Notes under the pieces: generated by a model
Database searches by the model: none
Told to the model about the DNA's origin: nothing
What the model saw: only the letters and a program-made list of their open reading frames with translations
Program-made: the position numbers and the translations under genes
Assembly: GCF_001949145.1 (NCBI RefSeq)
Contig: NW_019091457.1
Span: forward strand, 458,986 to 522,985
Source of the DNA: Acanthaster planci
Lineage: Eukaryota; Echinodermata; Asteroidea; Valvatida; Acanthasteridae
Direction of reading: 5' to 3'
DNA: 64,000 bases
Shown: positions 59,801 through 64,000 of the stretch, one piece after another
Numbering within the stretch: position 1 is the first letter of the stretch
Layout of the letters: each line of letters starts with the position of its first letter

Positions 59801-61664
59801 GGTGGATACTCACCACTATGACGTCACCTGGTCGCGTATCATTTCTACTTCCCAGACGCTCCGATTTGCTCATGAATATTTATAAGGTGTAGTAACATTG
59901 TATGTGAGCACAGCTCATGTACTTTTTCTCATGGTGAAGTTCTCATATTCTTTCTTATGGACTCCACTGCAGCATTGGTAAACACTATGTTACAGAACTG
60001 CATGAATAGTGTAATGCGACAACCAGCGTTAGAAAGCATTACTGAGGTGGCACACTACTCCTTGAACAGGTGGTATGCGCGCGTTGCATGCCTCTTTGAC
60101 CAATAGGGTGTCGTGAGTTGACGAAGGCGTGTGGATGTTAAGCTGAGAAATGTGCGTGTCATGGTGGTGCCACTGTAGTTATGGCATCCAATCAAATTAG
60201 TCTCTAAAGAGGTAAATAGGCTCCCACCAGGGGGAGAAAAAAAGAAAAAATCTGTTACATGTAAGTCACTTGAAATGCAGGCAGGGTTGTATGGGCTAGA
60301 GAAAGAGCATGAGAAAGATGTTCAGGTGGCTGCCGTCTCTTGGCAACCAAATGTAATGACCTGCGATCTGAATGATCAGTGCACTGTCTCTTTGCTTGTA
60401 CTCGCCGTCCAGAGATTTCATCAACTTGGTGGTCAGCCATAAGCGGGGGCCCAAGATGGACAGCATCCAGTTCTTCAGCATGACCAGCATTATCCCAGAC
60501 GAGTCCTTTATGGCATCCATGCTCAAGATCTCACCTTACAGGTAAGGAAACCAAATATTAAAGCAAGAAGCTTGCTGTGCCTTACTCGAGTGAACTCAAA
60601 GGTTGCTTTATTTGTTTGAGTTTTGGTTTGCTTGTCGTTGTTGATGTTATCTAGGATTTAAGTTTATTGAGTAAACGTTCTCTTGAACTCACTGTTCAGA
60701 ATTGTTTGCCACATATCTGATTCGTCGCTACTTGGCCTTTACAGATCCATATTTTCTCAAGTCATAAGTCTTGTTTACATTTTTTTTTTTTATTTGAGCC
60801 TTTCTTCTCCTGTCTTTGTCAACAGGGAGACGTATGTTCACTATAACCTGCATCACCTGAAGTCATTTGCTCGCAAAGACGATCGCGGTTTCTGTCGTCA
60901 CACAGAAGATATTGATTTCTGTGGACAGGTATGTGTTCATGTCATTTCATCATATTGGTTCTTGTCAAGCATGTGCATACAAATTTCATGAATAGTTATG
61001 AAGAATTTTTTTTCCCTTGTTTGATGTCTATTATTTCTTGTGCGGCCTGAGTAAAGGTTTCCAAAGAAAATGTGAACACTTGAAAAGGAAAGAAAAATGA
61101 CCTTATACAAGGACACAGGGGAAGTCAGGTTGGTGTTGTGATTCTTTTCTTATATTTCACCCATGCGGCCCAGGTTTGATTCCTAGCTTGATCCATCCAT
61201 GAATTGGGATTTTAGTCCCTACCTGACTCCTTGGGTTTACCCACGACGGTGTTCTGGGGTTTTCCTCCCACCTGTAAAGCTGTTGTTGCTTCTTTTTGTC
61301 TCTTCTCAAAAGATTTCTTCAGGCTTGTGAGCTACACTGCCTGGGGCACTTTCGAAGAATGCTCGGTTTCGTTACCAGAAACAAATAACCAGAAATTATA
61401 ATACTTTGCTTTTGTGCCTTATTATGTGTTTTATTGTTTTCCTATGGGGATTTTACTGAAAAAAAACCCTTCGTATTCATAGGGCCCAGGGACCTTTGAG
61501 GCACAGGACATCGACACGATAGGCAACTTGGCCCACGTTCTGTTTTTCGCGCGCAAGTTTGATGCCTCCGTCAACAACCCCGTCCGGCTGTTTGCCCTGG
61601 AGCTGAGCTCGGGGAAGTACTACTCAGACCTCTTGAAGGCACACATCAGCGAGGAGTTTGTGAG
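20758..61664 (+). CDS. Xylosyltransferase-like GT14 glycosyltransferase gene (partial, 11 exons)
   Basis: Joined exons: 20758-20832, 25248-25353, 28970-29063, 36688-36767, 45269-45349, 45692-45811, 56166-56280, 59158-59326, 60413-60541, 60826-60928, 61483-61664. All junctions are AG/GT and phases match throughout, giving about 417 uninterrupted residues (numbered from the first exon). Landmarks of family GT14: KIGFLILAHN (104-113), YVIHVDQR (132-139), WGSYEIV (174-180), WDFVINLSGSDLPIRD (196-211), QWAIFSR (274-280), PDESF (308-312, Glu310 the likely catalytic base by family analogy) and FFARKF (378-383). Known relatives are Golgi type II membrane enzymes that transfer xylose from UDP-xylose to serine to start glycosaminoglycan chains. 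Because XT-diagnostic positions differ, donor and acceptor here are uncertain. Start, membrane anchor and C-terminus are not securely found. Family call is confident; exact activity is not. Confidence 0.86.
20833..25247 (+). other. Intron between exons 1 and 2
   Basis: 4.4 kb, bounded by GTAGGC and a T-rich CACATTAG. It contains scattered ACATGTACA palindromes and G/A homopolymers. I see no further exon that fits the phase, and no dispersed element with clear ends. Confidence 0.6.
25248..25353 (+). CDS. Exon 2: conserved Cys-rich stem motif
   Basis: The acceptor is ...TTTTTTTTCACATTAG and the donor AAA/GTAAGTG. Residues 26-60 contain SSCRAELVEAYC, which matches the xylosyltransferase pattern S..CR.EI...YC found ahead of the catalytic domain in animal XTs. 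A further Cys follows (Cys50). NTS at 45-47 is a potential N-glycosylation site, consistent with a lumenal stem. The exon enters in phase 2 and leaves in phase 0. This is the exon that points to the XT branch of GT14 rather than to the C2GnT/IGnT branch. Confidence 0.82.
26950..27123 (+). mobile_element. CAGGGGTGTGAG non-autonomous element, copy 1
   Basis: 174 bp with perfect 12-bp terminal inverted repeats (CAGGGGTGTGAG / CTCACACCCCTG) and a perfect 6-bp direct repeat GTTTCT at 26944-26949 and 27124-27129. The interior is a series of TTTCAGCTTTT-like repeats. The CAGGGGTG ends resemble hAT elements. A 6-bp rather than 8-bp duplication is unusual for hAT, so the superfamily is left open. Confidence 0.83.
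27340..27405. repeat. 33-bp tandem duplication
   Basis: Two adjacent units starting GGGAAAATTTTCTCACAGCT and GGGACAAAGTTTTCACAGCT, both ending in CTT/TTT-CTCAAG-like sequence; diverged. Confidence 0.55.
28206..28387 (+). mobile_element. GGGTAATTCC MITE, copy 3 (3'-truncated)
   Basis: Matches the left 180 bp of the family, from ATGTAATTCCAGCAATTTTG through the TCAAATAA segment, then diverges. The right terminal repeat is missing. The orientation is the same as the other three copies. Confidence 0.8.
28970..29063 (+). CDS. Exon 3: linker between stem and catalytic domain
   Basis: The acceptor is a T-rich tract ending in GTCTGGAG (a less common GAG acceptor). The donor is excellent, AAAG/GTGAGT. 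The exon starts in phase 0 and ends in phase 1, exactly what is needed to bridge exons 2 and 4. The peptide starts DGHTLKPGDMPFSFRAIPK and ends SEHEK; Val92 is split across the next intron. It is polar and proline-containing with no Cys. In insect and nematode XTs a WSC domain sits at this position; here there are only about 31 residues, closer to the short vertebrate arrangement. Confidence 0.72.
29804..29932. repeat. GATTAGGTAATT minisatellite
   Basis: About ten imperfect copies of a 12-bp unit of the type ATTGATTAGGTA / GATTAGGTAATT, with units such as GACTAGGTAATT and GATCAGGTATTT. Spacing is mostly 11 to 13 bp. Confidence 0.8.
34765..34885 (-). repeat. tRNA-like SINE fragment
   Basis: On the minus strand GCCGTCAACTGGCA (A-box-like) is followed by CATGGGTTCGAGCCTCACCC (B-box with T-arm), then a tail reaching GGGCGTTTTCTC and AGCACTCAGGGAGC. 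A/B spacing is close to that of the segment at 63205, suggesting a related SINE family. It is not an intact tRNA. Confidence 0.55.
36688..36767 (+). CDS. Exon 4: first strand of the GT14 catalytic fold
   Basis: The acceptor is CTTTTTCTTGCCAG and the donor GTG/GTGAGT. It is phase 1 in and phase 0 out. Residues 93-118 include VPAKIGFLILAHNNPDAV, the hydrophobic strand that opens the Branch domain (XTs have RIAF.L..HGRA at this point). GC content is clearly above the flanking intron. Confidence 0.92.
39188..39368 (+). mobile_element. CAGGGGTGTGAG non-autonomous element, copy 2
   Basis: 181 bp, alignable with copy 1 over its whole length. The ends are slightly degraded (CAGGGATGTGAG and CTCACACCCCCA). 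It is flanked by a perfect 6-bp repeat TTTAAT at 39182-39187 and 39369-39374. The independent duplication confirms both the boundaries and the 6-bp target size. Confidence 0.83.
39857..39895. repeat. 11-bp tandem repeat
   Basis: Three copies of GGCTCCAGGGT (the last beginning AG), followed by a partial fourth. Confidence 0.8.
40252..40289. repeat. 19-bp tandem duplication
   Basis: CTGCCTCGTCTGTCACCCG is followed directly by CTGCCTCGTCTGTCACCCT. Confidence 0.85.
42928..43137 (+). mobile_element. hAT-like MITE with poly-G/C interior
   Basis: 210 bp. It begins CAGTGGCATAGCTGGG and ends CCTAGCTACACCACTG, inverted repeats of about 16 bp. It is flanked by an 8-bp near-duplication ATACTGCC / ATACCTCC (6 of 8 identical), as expected for hAT. 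The interior is runs of G then C with short spacers. Confidence 0.75.
43419..43647. mobile_element. Foldback element built on a 21-bp repeat
   Basis: 229 bp. Long inverted arms start TACGGAAGCGTATATAGGAC and end with the reverse complement (GTCCTATATACGCTTTCGTA); they extend about 65 bp with mismatches. A perfect 6-bp repeat CAAGAT flanks the element (43413-43418 and 43648-43653). Between the arms are five 21-bp units from 43469, alternating GCCTGGGCGGATTACTATTTC and GCCCAAGCAGATTAGAATTTT types. No coding capacity. Confidence 0.83.
45269..45349 (+). CDS. Exon 5: IHVD nucleotide-sugar motif
   Basis: The acceptor is TTTCTCCTTTCTCGGCAG and the donor CAG/GTAAAT. It is phase 0 in and out, 27 codons. 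The peptide EQLLKAVYRPYFFYVIHVDQ covers the GT14 helix LLKA.Y and the YYIHVD strand, with Asp137 in the family position. ADEVRQ follows, where XTs have a longer variable stretch. Confidence 0.95.
45692..45811 (+). CDS. Exon 6: N.R.....WGS motif
   Basis: The acceptor is TCACATTTCAG and the donor GAA/GTAAGT. Forty codons, phase 0 in and out. QNIRVLPKERSFVASWGSYE corresponds to NVR......IWGGASLL of XTs. The second Gly of the XT WGG motif is Ser here (WGS, 174-176). The helix EIVRAELE leads into the next conserved block. It follows exon 5 by only 342 bases. Confidence 0.95.
46287..46536 (+). mobile_element. GGGTAATTCC MITE, copy 4 (full)
   Basis: A 250-bp copy with the best-preserved outer ends, GGGTAATATCAG... 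and ...CTGGAATTACCC. It is flanked by a perfect 4-bp repeat ACCA (46283-46286 and 46537-46540). It lies in the intron between exons 6 and 7. Confidence 0.84.
48573..48999. mobile_element. Inverted-repeat DNA element, ~427 bp
   Basis: The left end GCAATAGACCTTTCCCATGA and the following AATATGCAAAT are mirrored at the right end (ATTTGCATATTTCATGGGAA then AGGTCCATTGT). A second shared block CCACTGGTTGGCAA lies about 50 bp further in on each side. The flanks do not show a clear duplication. No coding capacity was recognised. Confidence 0.68.
49538..49675. repeat. 74-bp tandem duplication, two copies
   Basis: GGAAGCACCTG followed by a C-rich tract, CTTCCCCACT, a GGGTAGTGG/GGGCAGTGG step and GTTGCAA/CCTGCAA appears at 49538 and again at 49612. 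The copies differ mainly in C-run length. Confidence 0.7.
52202..52265. repeat. TTAACCCTAAC hairpin, near-perfect stem
   Basis: The arms GCTTTAACCCTAACCCTCCT... (52202-52232) and ...AGGAGTGTTAGGGTAAAAGC (52236-52265) pair over about 30 bp with a few mismatches and a loop of only a few bases. It is the best-preserved member of the small family. Confidence 0.65.
54555..54586. repeat. (GTTT)n microsatellite
   Basis: Seven to eight perfect GTTT units; read on the minus strand they encode a meaningless QTNK repeat. Confidence 0.95.
54982..55632. other. Assembly gap (651 N)
   Basis: An uninterrupted run of N inside the intron between exons 6 and 7. The exon phases on both sides match, so the known coding sequence does not require anything here. 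Confidence 0.99.
56166..56280 (+). CDS. Exon 7: INLSGSDLPIRD block
   Basis: The acceptor is TTTTTCGCCCTCCTTTGCAG and the donor AGAG/GTCAGT. It is phase 0 in and phase 1 out. Residues 186-223 read GFEELLRMGVWDFVINLSGS followed by DLPIRD. This is one of the most conserved GT14 segments (WD.FINLSA.D.PI in XTs). The 651-bp assembly gap lies in the preceding intron. Because phases match across it, no exon needs to be missing there, although a phase-0/0 exon could be hidden. Confidence 0.96.
56281..59157 (+). other. Intron between exons 7 and 8
   Basis: 2.9 kb, AT-rich. A CAAGTC/CAAGAC-rich stretch lies at about 56545-56640. I see nothing else that resembles an exon, RNA gene or bounded repeat. 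Confidence 0.6.
59158..59326 (+). CDS. Exon 8: acceptor-side block ending QWAIFSR
   Basis: The acceptor is TCTTCCGCACTCAAG and the donor TTTTCAAG/GTAATG. It is phase 1 in and phase 2 out. Residues 225-279 begin SNFMRQNGNW, matching the GRNF...HG start of the equivalent XT segment. YGCGGHVYNVSTRGRRPAW follows, with Cys250 and His253 aligned to the ECD.HMW region of XTs. It ends SASQWAIFSR, where XTs have GGSDW..LSR. NVS at 256-258 is a potential N-glycosylation site. The exon is about 60% GC, standing out from the intron. Confidence 0.94.
59327..60412 (+). other. Intron between exons 8 and 9
   Basis: 1.1 kb between a GTAATG donor and the CCGTCCAG acceptor. No repeat with defined ends and no further exon are visible. 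Confidence 0.65.
60413..60541 (+). CDS. Exon 9: PDESF catalytic block
   Basis: The acceptor is TTGTACTCGCCGTCCAG and the donor TACAG/GTAAGG. Phase 2 in and out. The peptide DFINLVVSHKRGPKMDSIQF is followed by FSMTSIIPDESFMASML. PDESF (308-312) aligns with P.ESFFHT of XTs and PDEH/F of core-2 branching enzymes, whose Glu is the catalytic base, so Glu310 is the predicted base. The split Arg codons at both ends (Arg280 and Arg323) are completed correctly by the neighbouring exons. Confidence 0.95.
60826..60928 (+). CDS. Exon 10: Cys-rich post-catalytic segment
   Basis: The acceptor is TCTCCTGTCTTTGTCAACAG and the donor CAG/GTATGT. Phase 2 in and phase 0 out, 34 codons after the shared Arg. It includes VHYNLHHLKSFARKD, which takes the place of the XT NNL..TNW.RK segment. 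GFCRHTEDIDFCGQ then replaces the XT CKCQY..VDWCGC segment. Two of the XT cysteines are retained (Cys346 and Cys355) and others are lost. Confidence 0.94.
60929..61482 (+). other. Intron between exons 10 and 11
   Basis: 554 bases. The centre holds a SINE-like segment (61124-61300); the rest is plain AT-rich intron. Confidence 0.65.
61124..61300 (+). repeat. SINE-like segment
   Basis: CAGGTTTGATTCCTAG is a B-box-like motif. The sequence then runs through GTTTACCCACGACGGTGTTC and GGGGTTTTCCTCCCACC, a tail style seen in SINEs of many marine invertebrates. The A box is degraded. It sits inside the intron between exons 10 and 11. Confidence 0.45.
61483..61664 (+). CDS. Exon 11: FFARKF block (last certain exon)
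   Basis: The acceptor is CGTATTCATAG and the donor GTGAG/GTAGGT. Phase 0 in and phase 2 out. Residues 358-417 include GPGTFEAQDIDTIGNLAHVL then FFARKFDASVNNPV, aligning with .P.DF...D......FFARKFE..VN of XTs. The tail FALELSSGKYYSDLLKAHIS replaces the XT ...LDYYLYG helix. The ORF is still open at the donor, so at least one more exon follows. The C-terminal XT domain, if present, would lie further downstream. Confidence 0.96.
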
Positions 61665-63204
61665 GTAGGTGCCGCCCACTGGGCATGCTCAGTGGTTTAT
61701 TGCCGAAGTTGTTCAAATTCAAACCAACCTTAACTCCAGTTTCTTTATGACATTCTTACACACTGTGTGCCTTGAGACATTTTGTCGGGCAGTGTGCATG
61801 AGCCAGGTTGCAACAGGCACCCCCAAGTAGTCTGTTATTAACCACTTGCGGCAGGGGTTGGTGGCACCAGACACGTATTCTTTATACGCGTGGCTGGGGT
61901 CTCCAAAATCGTACAAAGGGAACTGGACCTTGTAACAAAAGACTGTACTCGTAACAAAAGACCAGGCTGCTGGGAATTACCAACATTTTTTCATTCTCAA
62001 TATTGGAGATAATCCAGCCTTGTTTTGAAACAGTATACCATAGTTTGGGCATTTAGCGCGAGTGGATTACCACCGGGGACAAAAGCGCTCCACCACCACA
62101 GCGATGAGCCACACAGTACTGCTGCACGCTAATCTGGCCCCTGTTGAAAAGAGGTCAGCAGCGCACTGTGCCAGGTTTGTGAAAAAAAGAAAATTAAGTA
62201 ACAGTACACAATCTGGGCTCTTTTTACAAGGCAGCAGGCCTGGCTGAAATACTCCAGCGTCAATAGGTGTTGTCTGTCAGAGTAGAGTAGAAACCATTGT
62301 GGGTGTAAGTGTCCAGTAAATGAAGATATGAATTTTTAAAGAATTTTGAAAACAGATAAAAATGAAAATTATCCCATCCCAGTATCATCAACATTCATAA
62401 AAGCCCAGCGCGAAGTGGTTAACGGTAAATTTCATTACATTGTTTTGATTCAGCAATATTTCTACAAACAGACACACAATGCCACGTAACTAAACACACA
62501 TGCTTTTTTGTATTCACTTGATACACGGTCTATTGTGTATGGGGATTCTTGTGATTCTGTGGACAGTGTTAAAGTCATATCAGTGTGTTTGATAATCCTT
62601 TCCTGTGTGCAAATTATTGTCACATGTAAAAGAAATCTTTCAAGAGCCTTGTGGAGAGGGTTCGTCGTCTCTGTCTGTTGGCCAGTGAGGAAGAAATGAA
62701 AAAAAAATTGAAGCATGTGCATGCTCAGGCCACAGCGGCCCACTACAATTAACGACAGCAGCTGTGAGGCAGGTGTACAGCTCATTCCTGTTATGTTTTG
62801 AAAAGAACCTCGCCCCAGTGGGGGACTTTTTTTTCCCGTTGAGTTGCTTTCCTTTTTTGTACTGGCACGTTTAGAGAAGTTGGCCTCCAGTGAGCTGCTT
62901 GACTGGTTTGGGTTAAAAAATCGAATCCAACTCCATCTGCCAAACACTGTTTGAAAGGTTTGAGAAAAGATGTTACGGAGATGCTGTAGTGCAACTACGT
63001 CCTCGTTGAAATTTTTTTCTTTTCAATTTGTGCATTCTTCAGAACGAATTCCCCTGTAGATTTCACCATTGATTTCAGAATGGGTGGTTTCTTGGTGTAT
63101 GGTTCATGTAAATTCTATCCCTAGGTGTTGCCTTTCACAAATATTAAAGCCTTGTGTGCCTTATGCTCTATGGCAACCTGTGAAAAGGGGGGAAAAATTC
63201 ATGA

Positions 63205-63276
63205 TTTCCACTGGGATGGGAGTTGAATCCACAACTGTTATCCCGTTTGGACGTCTTACCACTTGACCGACAAACC
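63205..63276 (-). repeat. tRNA-like SINE head or tRNA pseudogene
   Basis: On the minus strand the segment reads GTTTGTCGGTCAAGTGGTAA (A-box-like) and, about 40 bases on, GTGGATTCAACTCCC (B-box-like). Spacing and the ~72-base length fit a tRNA-derived polymerase III promoter. The B box deviates from GGTTCGAATCC and no clean cloverleaf is evident, so a functional tRNA is unlikely. Confidence 0.55.
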
Positions 63277-63437
63277 TTGCCTTGGTCTGTTGGTCAGATT
63301 GAAACCACTTTAACAGTGGGCTTCATACTCATAACAGCCAGTGTTAGTTACAAAAAATGGTTTAGCAGAAAGAAAGAATCCCTTTGAAAAAGATAATTTT
63401 CCCTGGTTATGCCAAGAGTCATTGATTACTGTTTCAG

Positions 63438-63564
63438 TGTGTTACCGTGTTTGGTGAAGCAGAACGCTGCTTCCTACGCATTGGAGCTTGTGCTCCTGTG
63501 CCGTAAACAGCGGCTTATACTGGTCACGCATCTACCCCCCCTGGAAGCGATGAGACATCTGTAA
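63438..63564 (+). CDS. Candidate terminal exon with stop codon (weak)
   Basis: After TTACTGTTTCAG a frame in the required phase (one base completing AG/T, Ser) stays open for 41 codons to TAA at 63562-63564. It encodes VLPCLVKQNAASYALELVLL and then a basic stretch. The phase fit and acceptor are acceptable. The peptide matches nothing I recognise in XT C-termini, and the spacing of 1.8 kb gives room for chance. It is offered only as a test candidate. Confidence 0.18.
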
Positions 63565-64000
63565 CCCGGCAGTGAACATGTTTTCTGTTTCACCCGGGGG
63601 ATAATTAATCCGTTAAGCGCATTGAGATCTAGGGTCATGCACTTGGCATTTGATTAGGCATGAGGCCGGATTCGCCACTGTTGGCAAACAATGTGCCAGT
63701 GAGTGCATTGTTGTGTGCTGATCCAGAGTGGATCCTTCAATCGTCTGTCATCCTCAGGGTCTTTCTAGAACTTCTTTTAAAGAGATGATCCTCCAAAAAT
63801 GTTGGTGAAGTCAGTTCTTTTAAAATTAAAAGTAATTAAGTGCAATGGAGATCATCTTTGGCCTGTGGACTCGTAGGAAGAGAGCTTTCTCTTTTTTTAA
63901 ATTGTATCTCAAAGCTTAAGAAAATAACCAAGGTTACCAAGAGTTACAAATAATTATGCAGTGAAACTAATATGAAAAAAGCGTAATGTCAGCGTTGCAC

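Larger units (their letters stand above)
61665..64000 (+). other. Downstream intron or 3' region
   Basis: No exon is supported by family similarity. It contains a minus-strand tRNA-like SINE (63205-63276) and the weak terminal-exon candidate at 63438. Since exon 11 ends in an open codon, most of this must be intron unless the gene model changes. Confidence 0.6.

Overview
The window looks like nuclear DNA from a marine invertebrate, most likely a deuterostome such as an echinoderm, hemichordate or amphioxus. That placement is an inference, not proven here. The grounds are a single gene split into small GC-rich exons separated by AT-rich introns of 0.3 to 10 kb, many short inverted-repeat elements, tRNA-derived SINE fragments, and very frequent ACATGT/TACATGTA palindromes. 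There are no operons, ribosome binding sites or prokaryotic gene layout. Almost all open frames above 60 codons look like chance or repeat-derived frames.

The one gene I can support lies on the + strand from 20758 to at least 61664. Eleven exons can be joined with GT/AG junctions and every junction keeps the codon phase. The joined exons encode about 417 residues of a glycosyltransferase family 14 protein (Core-2/I-branching fold) whose closest recognisable relatives are peptide O-xylosyltransferases. The family landmarks appear in the right order: a Cys-rich stem motif (exon 2), the first strand of the catalytic fold (exon 4), an IHVD motif (exon 5), a WGS motif (exon 6), INLS..D.PI (exon 7), a ..QW..FSR block (exon 8), PDESF with the putative catalytic Glu (exon 9), and a Cys-rich segment followed by FFARKF (exons 10 and 11). 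Several residues diagnostic of true xylosyltransferases are changed. There is no room for the WSC domain found in insect and nematode enzymes. The 5' end with start codon and membrane anchor, and the 3' end, are not securely located; a weak candidate is given for each.

Layout: 1-20757 is non-coding upstream or 5'-intron DNA rich in ACATGT palindromes and inverted-repeat elements. 20758-61664 is the gene, with introns carrying MITEs, foldbacks, minisatellites and one 651-bp assembly gap (54982-55632). 61665-64000 is downstream intron or flank with a tRNA-like SINE.

The most notable non-genic content is a set of small non-autonomous DNA elements. One is a four-copy ~250-bp family with GGGTAATTCC termini and 4-bp target duplications. 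Another is a two-copy ~175-bp family with CAGGGGTGTGAG termini and 6-bp duplications. A 229-bp foldback is built from a 21-bp repeat and flanked by a perfect 6-bp duplication. A poly-G/C hAT-like element has an 8-bp duplication. A small family of telomere-like TTAACCCTAAC hairpins is also present.
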